A stretch of DNA of 46,493 bases from NCBI RefSeq assembly GCF_028292965.1, contig NZ_JAQGLG010000053.1, forward strand, positions 1 to 46,493, given 5' to 3'. Shown here piece by piece: positions 25,097 to 33,413 of the stretch. How positions within the stretch are numbered: the first letter of the stretch is position 1; each line of letters opens with the position of its first letter. The notes beneath the pieces were generated by a model. That model did no database searches and had not been told where the DNA came from. It saw only the letters and a list, made by a program, of their open reading frames with translations. This DNA is from Sphingomonas bacterium (GTDB lineage: Bacteria > Pseudomonadota > Alphaproteobacteria > Sphingomonadales > Sphingomonadaceae). Both the position numbers and the translations under genes were made by a program.

Positions 25097-25414
25097 CGGT
25101 GGTTCCGGGGACAAGGACTTCCCCGGCCTGCGCATTGCGGCAGATGGAACGTTTTCGGTGCTGGACACGAGAGCATATGCGGTGACCCCTGCCCGTGCGT
25201 TCCACAACAACCGCCCGCAGGCAATCCGCCGTTTGGCGGAGTGTCCTCAAAAATTCTCGAGCAGGCCGATCGCTGGTGGCGAACAGCACGACAATGGTCA
25301 GCCCGTCACCGTGCCGATCCCGGTTCGGCGGCGCCGGTGAAGGAGCATCGCATCCAGGCTGGATATGCGCTGCCTCACTGTCGATAAGATGACTCCGACC
25401 CTTTTTTCGTGACG

Positions 25415-25591
25415 TCACGCGTTCTTTGGCTCGCCGCCCTTGCTGTCGGCATCGGCCTCGGTCGTGCTTTGCTGGTTGAGCGAGGGATCGACCGGCGGCT
25501 GCACCGCCGGGTCTACCCGGTCGTTCGCCGTCCGGCCCTGCGTGCTGCCCTTGGTCTCCGGCGTGCCCTGATTGTTCGATGTGTTGCCCAT
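25415..25591 (-). CDS. Small hydrophilic protein, unknown function
   Basis: A 58-residue ORF starting MGNTSNNQGTPETKGSTQG and ending DADSKGGEPKNA. It has an AGGAGA ribosome site 6 nt before the ATG at 25591. The product is almost free of hydrophobic residues and is rich in Gly, Asn, Thr, Pro and Asp, so it is probably disordered. Small proteins of this kind often accompany stress genes in alphaproteobacteria, and the DUF892 and Mn-catalase genes lie just upstream on the same strand. No function is assigned. Confidence 0.7.
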   Translation of the reverse strand: MGNTSNNQGTPETKGSTQGRTANDRVDPAVQPPVDPSLNQQSTTEADADSKGGEPKNA

Positions 25592-25750
25592 GGATCTTCT
25601 CCTGAAGTTCGATGAGGCAACAACGCCCCGGGCTCGTCATCGGGTTCATCCGCGCGCCGACAGATACATCGGCGCGGCCGCGCGATCGATCTGCCGCCGG
25701 GCAAGGCGGCGGAGCAACGCCGGCCTTCCGATCGGGCAATCCGTGCGCCG

Positions 25751-26278
25751 TCAGTGGCTCGCGGTTTCGCCTTCGGCGCGCAGGCGGAGATATTTCTGCA
25801 CGATCGCCGGCAGCGACTGATCGCAGAATTGCGCCATCGCCATCTCCTCCTTCAGCGTCTGGTTGAGCAGCGGGATCGCGCCGGTGAAATTGCCTGCCTC
25901 GGCGACCGTGATCAGGCCCTTATAGCTGGCGATCTCGAAATTCTCGAAAGCGAAATTGGCGAAGCTGTTCTTCATGATCTCGTCGGCGGCGAAGGTATGG
26001 GCCAGCGCCGCGAGATTGCCCGACAGGCTGAGCGCCGCGTCCTTGATCGCCGAATGGCTCTCGCCGAGCGTGTCGAGGATTTCGTCGAGCCGCTTGATCT
26101 GTTGCTCGGTCTCGGCGCGGTGCTCGCGCAGCCGCTGCTCGACTTCGGGGTAATTGGCCAGATGGTCGATCTGCCGGTCCATCAGCGCCAGTGCCTGATG
26201 CTCCAGCGCGTGCGCGTCGCGTAGCCCGACCAGGAAGACGTGCTGCACCACGTCGGTGCGATCCAGTACATCCGTCAT
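25751..26278 (-). CDS. YciE/YciF-like ferritin-like protein (DUF892)
   Basis: The ATG at 26278 lies behind AGGAGA. The 175-residue product is all-helical and carries the ferritin-like pattern of DUF892: HVFLVGLRDAHALEHQAL, EVEQRLREHRAETEQQI, a gap, then AHTFAADEIMKNSFANF, and EEMAMAQFCDQSLPAIVQKYL. Conserved Glu/His positions fit a di-iron four-helix bundle. YciE/YciF proteins are induced by osmotic and general stress, but their reaction is not known. It lies 70 bp downstream of the Mn-catalase gene on the same strand and is probably co-transcribed from the EcfG-like promoter at 27335. A GC-rich inverted repeat (26303-26339) sits between the two. Confidence 0.88.
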   Translation of the reverse strand: MTDVLDRTDVVQHVFLVGLRDAHALEHQALALMDRQIDHLANYPEVEQRLREHRAETEQQIKRLDEILDTLGESHSAIKDAALSLSGNLAALAHTFAADEIMKNSFANFAFENFEIASYKGLITVAEAGNFTGAIPLLNQTLKEEMAMAQFCDQSLPAIVQKYLRLRAEGETASH

Positions 26279-26348
26279 CGTTTTTCTCCTCATAAGGGGT
26301 GTCCGGCGCCCGAGCGGGGGATGGAGACACAGGCGCCGGAGGGGGAAC

Positions 26349-27305
26349 TCAGGCGGCGGTCAACTCCTCGGCCTGCTTGACCGCGTCCTTGATATCGCTC
26401 GCGCCACCCATGTCCTCATCGGTCATGCGCCCGGCGCCTGGACCAGCGCCGAGATCGGCCCCCGTGGTCGGGTTGCCGGCCGGATCGGACATGACGCGCG
26501 CGGCCAGGGCAGCCGACACCGCTTTGTCGTCCTTGGCGAGCTTCACGCTTGCCGTCCCGTCACCGCCATCCAGCGGGATGGCCGACACGATATCGTCCAC
26601 GCGGTCCCATTGCTCACCGCTGTTCCATGGGCCATCGACATCGCCTTCGCCCGCCGACGTGTTGACGTACATATTGGCAAAGGGAAGCAGGCCCGGCAGC
26701 TTGCCCGGTGGGAAATTGTCCTTGATCGCGTAGAGCGCCTTTTCGAAACTCTTCTGGTGCGCCACCTCGCGCGTCATCAGGAAGCCCAGCGCGTCCTTGA
26801 TGCCGGGGTCGTCGGTGATGTTGATCAGGCGTTCATAGACGATCTTCGCCCGGCTCTCGGCCGCGATGTTCGAGCGCAGGTCGACCGCCGGATCGCCCCG
26901 GCTGTCGACATAGGCACCACTGAACGGCACGCCGGACGAATTGGTCAGCGCAGGCCCCCCGCCATAAAGGATCGACTGGGTATGGCTGTTGCCGCCGGCG
27001 TTGATCGCCAGATACAGCTCGGCCTCCTTCATCGCCGCTTCGGACAATTGCGCCTTGGCGCCCTTGTTGAGCATCGCGACGATCGACCCGACCACTTCGA
27101 GATGGCTCAGTTCCTCGGTGGCGATGTCGAGCAACAGGTCCTTGCGGCCGGGATCGTCCTCCGCCAGTCCTTGCGTGAAATAGCGCATCGCCGCGGCAAG
27201 TTCGCCGTCGGGGCCGCCGAACTGCTCGAGGATGAGCGACGCCAGGGCCGGGTTCGGCTCCGACACACGAACCGTATATTGCAACGTCTTGTTGTGCATG
27301 AACAT
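26349..27305 (-). CDS. Manganese catalase (non-haem)
   Basis: The ATG at 27305 has a GAGGAG site. The 318-residue protein matches dimanganese catalases: E35 in GPDGELAAAMRYF, the TEELSHLEVV motif with E65 and H68, an AESRAKIVYERL helix with a Glu ligand, and TREVAHQKSFEKAL with a His ligand. All metal ligands expected for the Mn2 site are visible. It dismutates hydrogen peroxide in the cytoplasm. The tail after about residue 250 is Gly/Asp-rich and variable. An EcfG-like promoter lies 30-54 bp upstream, so it should belong to the general stress response, together with the DUF892 gene downstream. Confidence 0.93.
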   Translation of the reverse strand: MFMHNKTLQYTVRVSEPNPALASLILEQFGGPDGELAAAMRYFTQGLAEDDPGRKDLLLDIATEELSHLEVVGSIVAMLNKGAKAQLSEAAMKEAELYLAINAGGNSHTQSILYGGGPALTNSSGVPFSGAYVDSRGDPAVDLRSNIAAESRAKIVYERLINITDDPGIKDALGFLMTREVAHQKSFEKALYAIKDNFPPGKLPGLLPFANMYVNTSAGEGDVDGPWNSGEQWDRVDDIVSAIPLDGGDGTASVKLAKDDKAVSAALAARVMSDPAGNPTTGADLGAGPGAGRMTDEDMGGASDIKDAVKQAEELTAA

Positions 27306-27334
27306 GGTGGACGCTCCTCGCTGGACGTGGCTCG

Positions 27335-27359
27335 AACCACGCCCCGGAGCAGTTGTTCC
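27335..27359 (-). promoter_or_regulatory. EcfG-type general stress promoter (GGAAC-N17-GTT) for the Mn catalase
   Basis: Read on the - strand, GGAAC (27359-27355) is followed after 17 nt by GTT (27337-27335) and C. This matches the alphaproteobacterial sigma-EcfG consensus. It lies 30 bp upstream of the catalase ATG, a sensible leader length. Confidence 0.65.
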
Positions 27360-27461
27360 GCACAATTTAGCCGATTTAATGCATGTTAATCAGTTGGTTG
27401 AGAACGGTCGCGTAACGAGCCCGGCAAAACGCGGCGGAGCGGGAAAGTACTGAGATCCGCG

Positions 27462-28202
27462 TTACGCCGTCTGCGGGATCGGCGTCGCGTCACCGCCCTG
27501 GCGCGGCCACAGCACCAGGATCAGGATGAAGATCGTCGCCGTGATCAGCGTCGACAGCGGCAGGCCGATGCCGAGTTCCTTGGTCTCGGCCAGCCAGTCG
27601 CCCATCGCGGTGCCGGCGGTGCGGGCGACCGCCAGGGCGATCCAGTACATCCAGAAGCGATGCACCCCGTCGCGGCGCCAGATCGCCAGCGCCACCAGCA
27701 ACAGCGCGCCCAGGGCGAGCGAGGCGGCGCCCTTGCCGATCAGCTTCGATGCCACGTCGCCGACGAAGGTGCCGAAGATACCGGCACTGAGCATCGCCGC
27801 CCAATAGGCCGTGCCGGTATTGGGCATGCCGAGCGCCTCGGCGTCCGCCTCGCGCTTCGCGTCGCCGCGCTTCGACAGCCAGGCGAAGCCGGCGAGCATC
27901 GCGGTGAGGATCGCGCCGAACACCACCCATGGGATGATGTGCTTGAAATAATCGGCGATGTTGGTCGCGCCGGTGCGGATGATGAGGATCACCGTCCAGT
28001 AATAGAGTTCGCGTGGCTGCGCGTCGCGCCGTTCGAGCAGGAACACGGCGGCTGCCAGCACCGCCAGGATCGACGTGCCGAGTATGATGCCGAGATGAGC
28101 CTCATGGGCGTAAAGATCGCCGGTATTGGTGCCGCACAGGCTGGCGAGCAGGATCGCCGACCAATAACGCGCGTTGACCTTGGGGATATGGGCGATCTGC
28201 AT
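27462..28202 (-). CDS. COG4705-type integral membrane protein
   Basis: The 246-residue product starts MQIAHIPKVNARYWSAIL and contains about eight hydrophobic helices in two related halves, with repeated motifs LASLCGTNTGDLYAHE and LSAGIFGTFVGDVASKLI and twin WTVILIIRTGATNIADYF and WIALAVARTAGTAMGDWL segments. These features are typical of the uncharacterised COG4705 family, which has an internal duplication. The protein should reside in the inner membrane. Function is unknown. A hydrophilic loop (about 110-125) contains KREADAE. It is separated by 156 bp from the Mn-catalase start. Confidence 0.85.
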   Translation of the reverse strand: MQIAHIPKVNARYWSAILLASLCGTNTGDLYAHEAHLGIILGTSILAVLAAAVFLLERRDAQPRELYYWTVILIIRTGATNIADYFKHIIPWVVFGAILTAMLAGFAWLSKRGDAKREADAEALGMPNTGTAYWAAMLSAGIFGTFVGDVASKLIGKGAASLALGALLLVALAIWRRDGVHRFWMYWIALAVARTAGTAMGDWLAETKELGIGLPLSTLITATIFILILVLWPRQGGDATPIPQTA

Positions 28203-28248
28203 GGGCTTCCCTTGTGGCGGTGGTGCGGGGCGGTCGAGACGCGCCTGT

Positions 28249-28280
28249 CAATCGCCGTCCTGATGCATGGGCGGCGATTG
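28249..28280. other. Inverted repeat upstream of the COG4705 gene
   Basis: CAATCGCCG (28249-28257) and CGGCGATTG (28272-28280) are perfect 9-bp arms around 14 nt. No T-run follows. It lies between the aminotransferase stop and the membrane-protein start and may be an end structure of the aminotransferase mRNA or an operator. Confidence 0.4.
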
Positions 28281-28330
28281 GCCGTGCCTTGCTGTCGCTA
28301 TACAAATCGCCAATATTGCGACTGGCGTCG

Positions 28331-29491
28331 TCAGGCCGTCGACAGCGCCTTCCGAAACGCCCCCAGCCGCCGCGCCGCTTCGTCGAGCACGTCGTCCTGC
28401 TTGGCGAAGCACAGTCGCACCACATTGCCGGGCTCTTCGCCGGCATAGAAAGCGGAAACCGGGATCGCCGCGACGCCTGCTTCCGCCACTGCCCGCAAAC
28501 AGAAGGCGCGATCGTCGAGCGCGATGCCCGATGCGGCGAGATCGACGCACAGGAAATAGGTGCTTTCACTCGCCAGAACGGCGAACTCGGCGTCGCGCAG
28601 GGCGCCTGCCAGCCGGTCGCGCGAGCGCTGATAGCCGGCGCGCTGTTCTGCGAACCAGCCATCCTCCTTGCCCAGGCCGTAGGCGACGCCGGCCTGCAGC
28701 GCGGGCGGGGTGGTGAAGGTGAGGAACTGGTGCGCCCGGGTGATCGGCTGGAGCAGGGCAGGGGCGGCGATGACGAAGCCCACCTTCCACCCCGTCATTG
28801 AGAAGATCTTGCCGGCCGAGCCGATCTTGATCGTCCGTTCGGCCATGCCCGGCGCGGCGATCAGCGGATGATGCGTGCGGCCGTCGAACATGACATGCTC
28901 CCACACCTCGTCGCTGATCGCGATCGTGTCGTGGCGCAGGCACGCGGCGGCGAGCAGCGCGACCTCTTGCGCGTTGAACGCACGGCCGGCCGGGTTGAGC
29001 GGGTTGTTGAAGATCACCACTTTGGGCGATGAAGCGAACGCCGCGTCCACCGCTTCCTCGGTCAGCCGCCACGCTGGCGGCGCCAGCGAGAGAAAGCGCG
29101 GCACGCCGCCCGCCCGCCGCACCAGCGGCAGATAGGCGTCGTAGCTCGGCTGGATCAGCAACACCTCGTCGCCGTCCGAGACCAGCGCGAGGATCGCCGC
29201 CGCCAGCGCCTCGGTCGCGCCCGATGTGACCAGCACATCGCTCTCGGCGAAGGGCAGCGCCTGATGATGTGCATAATGCGCCGCCACCGCCCGGCGCAAC
29301 TCCGCGAGTCCCATCATCGGCGGATATTGGTTCGATGCGGAGAACAAGGCGTCGGCCGCCGCCTGCCTGACATCGATCGGGCCATCGCCATCCGGAAAAC
29401 CCTGGCCGAGATTGATCGCGCCATGTGCACGCGCCAGCCCGGACATTTCCTCGAAGATCGTCGTGCCGAGGCCGGCATAGACCGGGTTCAT
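28331..29491 (-). CDS. PLP-dependent class I/II aminotransferase (KAT/YbdL-like)
   Basis: The 386-residue protein is a fold-type I aminotransferase. The PLP lysine is K228 in SAGKIFSMTGWKVGF, the ring-stacking aspartate is D194 in AISDEVWEH, and NNPLNPAGR (about 162-170) holds the conserved Asn. The N-terminus NPVYAGLGTTIFEEMSGLA and INLGQGFPDGDGP are typical of the kynurenine/methionine aminotransferase subgroup. It converts an amino acid and a 2-oxo acid in the cytosol. Tryptophan 2,3-dioxygenase is encoded 600 bp away on the opposite strand, so kynurenine is a plausible substrate, but methionine or glutamine cannot be excluded. Confidence 0.9.
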   Translation of the reverse strand: MNPVYAGLGTTIFEEMSGLARAHGAINLGQGFPDGDGPIDVRQAAADALFSASNQYPPMMGLAELRRAVAAHYAHHQALPFAESDVLVTSGATEALAAAILALVSDGDEVLLIQPSYDAYLPLVRRAGGVPRFLSLAPPAWRLTEEAVDAAFASSPKVVIFNNPLNPAGRAFNAQEVALLAAACLRHDTIAISDEVWEHVMFDGRTHHPLIAAPGMAERTIKIGSAGKIFSMTGWKVGFVIAAPALLQPITRAHQFLTFTTPPALQAGVAYGLGKEDGWFAEQRAGYQRSRDRLAGALRDAEFAVLASESTYFLCVDLAASGIALDDRAFCLRAVAEAGVAAIPVSAFYAGEEPGNVVRLCFAKQDDVLDEAARRLGAFRKALSTA

Positions 29492-29537
29492 GTATGCCCT
29501 TCGCCGCTGAACCTGTGGGGAGGCCGGGAACGAAGGA

Positions 29538-29978
29538 TCACTGTCGCTCAGTGGTCATGAACCGCGCCTCGCCGATCTCGGTTCCATGCTTTGCGACAAA
29601 TCGCCCTGCCACTGCCGCCATGACGATGGTGAGGAGCAGGATTGCCGCCGCGACGATATAATCATCGCCGGTGGAAGCGTGCCACGCGACATAAGCGACC
29701 CCGGCGAGGCCCGTCGCAACGATGACCCCGACGCCGATCCACGCCGAATTCCTTCCTTGCCGGGCACCGCTCGCTCGCCCCGGATTCAGCCAGGCACCGA
29801 GCGTGAGAAACAGCGAGAAAACGAGTGACAGGTTCGATCGGAGATCGCGGAGCGGATGGTCGAACAGCGGGTTGGTATGCGCCAGATAGAAGGTCAGCAG
29901 GCCCGCGCCGGCAATCATCCAGCTCGCGACGCTACAGGCTTTGCCAATGTCACGCATCAGCCGACGGCGTTTGATCAT
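29538..29978 (-). CDS. Small integral membrane protein, unknown function
   Basis: The 146-residue product has four predicted membrane helices: ACSVASWMIAGAGLLTFYL, LSLVFSLFLTLGAW, SAWIGVGVIVATGLAGVAY and DDYIVAAAILLLTIVMAAVA. A basic segment RASGARQGR lies in the central loop. No family is recognised. The ATG at 29978 has only a weak GGGG site, and an internal ATG at 29957 is an alternative start. It lies between the aminotransferase and, divergently, tryptophan dioxygenase. Confidence 0.65.
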   Translation of the reverse strand: MIKRRRLMRDIGKACSVASWMIAGAGLLTFYLAHTNPLFDHPLRDLRSNLSLVFSLFLTLGAWLNPGRASGARQGRNSAWIGVGVIVATGLAGVAYVAWHASTGDDYIVAAAILLLTIVMAAVAGRFVAKHGTEIGEARFMTTERQ

Positions 29979-30098
29979 GCCCCAAGCTTATGCGCATCCG
30001 CCGGCTCGTCAATCCTCGCCTGTCCGAACCGATTGCACTATGCGCGCATTCCGCCAGAAGGCTTTTCCCGCACATCACCCGGCGTCATCGGAGGGCCT

Positions 30099-30890
30099 GT
30101 GAGCAACGACATCACCTATCGCAGCTATCTGCGCCTGCCCGACCTGCTCGACTGCCAGTCGCCGCTGACCGAGGCGCATGACGAGCTGCTGTTCATCTCG
30201 ATCCACCAGGCCTCGGAGATCTGGCTCAAGCTGACGCTGCATGAGTTGCGCGCCGCGCGGCGACACGTCGTCGCCGACGACCTGTCGCCCGCCTTCAAGA
30301 TGATGGCGCGGGTCGCGCGCATCCAGTCGCAGCTGATCCAGAGCTGGGAGGTGCTCGCGACGATGACCCCGGCCGATTACACTGTGATGCGCGGGCGGCT
30401 CGGCACCAGCTCGGGCTTCCAGTCCGACCAGTATCGCGAGATCGAGTTCATGCTCGGCAACAAGAATGCCGAGATGGTCGCGCTACACGCCGCCGAGCCC
30501 GAGGTGCATGGCCGCCTCGCGACCGAACTGGCCACGCCGAGCCTGTACGACGAGGCGCTGCGGCTGCTCGCCCGGCGCGGGTTCGATATTCCGGCCGACC
30601 GGCTGGAACGCGATTTCACGTTACCCTACCAACCCTCGCCGGAAGTCGAGCGCGCCTGGGCGGCGGTCTATGCCAGCCCGAAGGAATATTGGGACCTGTA
30701 CGAGCTGGCCGAAAAGCTGGTCGATATCGAATATCACGTCCAGCTGTGGCGCTTCGGCCATCTGAAGACGGTCGAGCGCGTCATCGGCTTCAAGACCGGC
30801 ACCGGCGGCACCGCCGGGGTGCACTATCTGGCGAAGGTGCTGGAGACGACCTTCTTCCCCGAGTTGCTCACCGTCCGCACGCGGTTGTAA
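30099..30890 (+). CDS. kynA: Tryptophan 2,3-dioxygenase
   Basis: The GTG at 30099 behind GGAGGG is the likely start, giving 263 residues. The protein carries the full signature: the catalytic-pocket H36 in FISIHQASE, R98 in YTVMRGRLGTSSGFQS, the haem axial H221 in RFGHLKTVERVIG and T235 in the GTGGTAG loop. These correspond, with a constant offset of 19, to H55, R117, H240 and T254 of the Xanthomonas enzyme. It opens the indole ring of tryptophan with oxygen to N-formylkynurenine in the cytosol. Kynurenine formamidase and kynureninase genes are not in the window. The divergent aminotransferase may act on the product. Confidence 0.96.
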   Translation: MSNDITYRSYLRLPDLLDCQSPLTEAHDELLFISIHQASEIWLKLTLHELRAARRHVVADDLSPAFKMMARVARIQSQLIQSWEVLATMTPADYTVMRGRLGTSSGFQSDQYREIEFMLGNKNAEMVALHAAEPEVHGRLATELATPSLYDEALRLLARRGFDIPADRLERDFTLPYQPSPEVERAWAAVYASPKEYWDLYELAEKLVDIEYHVQLWRFGHLKTVERVIGFKTGTGGTAGVHYLAKVLETTFFPELLTVRTRL

Positions 30891-30951
30891 TCTCCGCTCC
30901 TGCGAGGGAGAGGCTGGGGGTGGTTGCGTATGCCAGCGCGCTCCCTCGGGG

Positions 30952-31031
30952 CCGTGCTCCTGCGCAGGCAGGAGCCCAGGGTAACATGCGCTACGGCCGT
31001 GCCCTGGGTTCCTGCTTTCGCAGGAACACGG
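30952..31031. repeat. REP-like inverted repeat (30-bp arms)
   Basis: Arms 30952-30981 and 31002-31031 pair at 26 of 30 positions. Each arm is itself palindromic (a CCTGC...GCAGG core with a CCCAGGG tail), giving a cloverleaf-like BIME. Six T follow at 31032-31037, so it may also end the kynA transcript. The rest of the 301-bp gap (30891-31191) holds no gene that I can support. Confidence 0.8.
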
Positions 31032-31191
31032 TTTTTTCGGGGGAACGGGCAAGCTTCCCAATGCGACGGAATTTCGCGACGATCCCTGAAAAGGGATGGG
31101 CAAGAAGAAAATACAACTGCCCGCACCAACTTCTGGCATTTTCCGCTGTACGGCTTATGTATGGTGTTCTGTATGGTATGCGGAGCGCATC

Positions 31192-31629
31192 ATGGCCGGG
31201 TTGACGGGTAACGAGAAACTGAACTGGATCCTCAAGGCCGGCTGGCACGGCCTGTGTCCGCGCTGCGGCAAGGGGCATATGTTCAGGAGCTGGCTCAAGG
31301 TCAGCGACAAATGCGAGGCGTGCGGGCTCGATTACCGCTTCGCCGCGCCCGACGACGGCCCGGCCTTCTTCTCGCTGTGCATCGTGGCCTTCCCGCTGAC
31401 CTTCTTCCTCGTCTGGCTGCAGGTCGCGTACGATCCGCCGCTCTGGGTCCATCTGGTGACGTCGGTGCCGCTGATGGTGGTCGGGTGCCTGCTCCCGCTG
31501 CGGCCGATCAAGGGGTGGCTGGTCGCCTCGCAATATGTGAACAGGGCGCAGGAAGCGGGCACGGCCAGGCTCTGGGCGCAGTTGAACGGCCGCGAGCACA
31601 AGACGGGGACGAGCGACTTTGACGACTGA
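31192..31629 (+). CDS. DUF983 zinc-ribbon membrane protein
   Basis: The ATG at 31192 follows GGAG. The 145-residue product has an N-terminal four-cysteine ribbon (CPRCGKGHMF, then CEACGLDYRF) and two close membrane helices (about 55-75 and 80-100) ending PLRPIKGWLVASQY. This is the standard DUF983 plan: a small inner-membrane protein with a cytosolic zinc site, function unknown. Its last codons overlap the start of the next gene by 11 bp. Confidence 0.88.
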   Translation: MAGLTGNEKLNWILKAGWHGLCPRCGKGHMFRSWLKVSDKCEACGLDYRFAAPDDGPAFFSLCIVAFPLTFFLVWLQVAYDPPLWVHLVTSVPLMVVGCLLPLRPIKGWLVASQYVNRAQEAGTARLWAQLNGREHKTGTSDFDD

Positions 31630-32986
31630 AATCTGGCCACCCGATCTGCTGCACGGCGGGGGGGCCAAATATCAGGCCATTGCCGACGCGCTCGAGGCGG
31701 CCGTGGGCGCGGGGCGGTTGCGCGGCGGCGATCGCCTGCCGCCGCAGCGCGACCTCGCCAAACAACTGGGTGTCGATCTCACCACGGTGACCAAGGCGTT
31801 CGAGGTCGCCCGGCAACGCGGCCTGATCGAGGCGCGCGGCCGGTTGGGCAGCTTCGTGCGCGAGCCCGACGATACCGGTTTCGCCAATCTGCCGCAGGTC
31901 GACACGGGCATGAACATGCCGCCGGAACTGCCCGGCGGCGCGGTCAGCCGGGCGATCGCCGACGGCACCACCGCGCTGCTCCGGCTGGGTTCGGGCGCCA
32001 GGCTGCAATACCAACCCCCCGGCGGCGCGCTGCAGGACCGCATCGCCGGCGCCGAACTGCTGTCGCGGCTGTGCGTCGCGACTCCGGCCGAGCAGGTCGT
32101 GCTGACCGCCGGCGGGCAGAACGCACTCCACGCCATCCTCGCCTCCACGCTGCGCCCCGGCGACGCGATCGCCTGCGGTCGTTACGTCTATTCGGGCTTC
32201 AAGGCGCTCGCCACGCGCCTCGGCCTGCGACTGGTGCCCCTGCCGGAGATGACGGCGGCGGCGCTCGAAGAGGCGCTGTCGCGCACCGCAATCCAGGCGC
32301 TGTACCTGGTCCCTGCCAACGATAACCCGACCGCATACACGCTCGGCGAGCGCGAGCGCCGCGCCATCGCCGCGCTGCTCGTCCACCACGACGTGCAATT
32401 GATCGAGGACGACGCCTATGGCCCGCTCTCGGCCGACGCGCTGCCCGCCGTCACCTCCTTCGCGCCCGACCGCGCCTGGTATGTGGCCAGCACCTCCAAG
32501 ATCATCTCGCCCGCCTTGCGCGTCGCCTATGTGCGCGCCCCCTCGGTCGGCCAGGCGCTACGCCTCGCCGCCGACGTTCACGAAACGGCCATCATGGCCC
32601 CGCCGATCAACGCAGCTTTGGTCAGCCTGTGGATCAGGAGCGGGCAGTTCGGCGATCTCGTTGCGGAACTGCGCGCCGAGGTCCGCGTCCGCCGCGCGCT
32701 TGCCGACGACGCGCTGGCCAGGCTTCCTTATCACGGTCATCCCGACGGCTATCATCTGTGGATTCCCGCGCCGGAAGGATGGACCGGCGCCAAAATCGCC
32801 GACGCTATGCGCGGCAGCGAGCTACAACTCGTACCCGCAGAACGCTTCGCCGTGGCCGGTGCGCCCGATCTGGCCGTGCGGGTGTCGCTGGGCGGCCTGC
32901 TCGGCCACGATGCCATCGCCCGCGCACTCAGCACGCTGAAGGGCCATCTCGATGCACCGGCCGGGCGCGGCGCGCCGCTGGTGTGA
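31619..32986 (+). CDS. MocR-type regulator (GntR HTH + aminotransferase domain)
   Basis: The TTG at 31619 overlaps the end of the DUF983 gene. The 455-residue protein begins with a GntR winged helix (about 15-80: YQAIADALEAAVGAGRLRGG, LPPQRDLAKQLGVDLTTVT) followed by an aminotransferase class I domain (about 100-440). The PLP lysine is K294 in ASTSKIISPALRVAYV. The Asn and Asp contacts appear in VPANDNPTAYT and IEDDAYGPL. MocR regulators sense PLP or amino compounds and control genes of vitamin B6, GABA or amino-acid metabolism. No divergently transcribed target gene lies next to it, so the target is not evident. Confidence 0.9.
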   Translation: MTTEIWPPDLLHGGGAKYQAIADALEAAVGAGRLRGGDRLPPQRDLAKQLGVDLTTVTKAFEVARQRGLIEARGRLGSFVREPDDTGFANLPQVDTGMNMPPELPGGAVSRAIADGTTALLRLGSGARLQYQPPGGALQDRIAGAELLSRLCVATPAEQVVLTAGGQNALHAILASTLRPGDAIACGRYVYSGFKALATRLGLRLVPLPEMTAAALEEALSRTAIQALYLVPANDNPTAYTLGERERRAIAALLVHHDVQLIEDDAYGPLSADALPAVTSFAPDRAWYVASTSKIISPALRVAYVRAPSVGQALRLAADVHETAIMAPPINAALVSLWIRSGQFGDLVAELRAEVRVRRALADDALARLPYHGHPDGYHLWIPAPEGWTGAKIADAMRGSELQLVPAERFAVAGAPDLAVRVSLGGLLGHDAIARALSTLKGHLDAPAGRGAPLV

Positions 32987-33036
32987 TAACGGGCACGGCA
33001 GACCGGCGCTACTAACCCAGATCATCGAGAATTCGC

Positions 33037-33061
33037 GGAACGCGAGCCTCCCCGACAGGTT
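33037..33061 (+). promoter_or_regulatory. EcfG-type general stress promoter (GGAAC-N17-GTT) for the small Gly-rich gene
   Basis: GGAAC at 33037-33041 is followed by exactly 17 nt and GTT (33059-33061) then CTAT. The spacing is identical to the element upstream of the Mn catalase. The start codon at 33088 lies 26 bp downstream. Confidence 0.65.
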
Positions 33062-33087
33062 CTATCAGCCCAGGAATGGAGGTTCAC

Positions 33088-33267
33088 ATGGCGGTCAAAG
33101 GTGCCGGCGGCAATCCCGGCGCGGTCACGAGCAAGGGCGGAGACGGTGCCAGCGGCAGCACCGGCACCGGCCGGGGCGGCGGCAACAATGGCAGGGGGCG
33201 GCAATCCGCGGCCAAGAAGTCGCCGGACAAACCCGGCGGGAAAGACGGCGCACAAGCCAAGCAGTAA
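33088..33267 (+). CDS. Small Gly/Ser-rich basic protein, unknown function
   Basis: The ATG at 33088 has a GGAGG site 6 nt upstream. The 59-residue product starts MAVKGAGGNPGAVTSKGG and has a Gly/Asn/Arg-rich middle (GRGGGNNGRGRQ) and a Lys-rich end. It is predicted disordered and basic, and could bind nucleic acid. An EcfG-like promoter directly precedes it, suggesting stress expression. I know no named family. Confidence 0.7.
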   Translation: MAVKGAGGNPGAVTSKGGDGASGSTGTGRGGGNNGRGRQSAAKKSPDKPGGKDGAQAKQ

Positions 33268-33413
33268 GCGGGCACCGTGATGGCTGCTCGCTCATCGACA
33301 TGACGGAGAATGCCCGCGCGGATCGACGCGGCACTGACGCGCGGGGTCGCTCGGCCCCTTTGCCTGATCAGGCCCGCGTTACGGCAATCACCCCGGTCGT
33401 CTGCCCACGCCCC

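Noticed and set aside
25592..25750. EcfG-like promoter before the 58-residue gene
   Set aside because: A TGAAC...CGTT match is present on the - strand but has the wrong -35 bases and about 19 nt of spacing before GTT.
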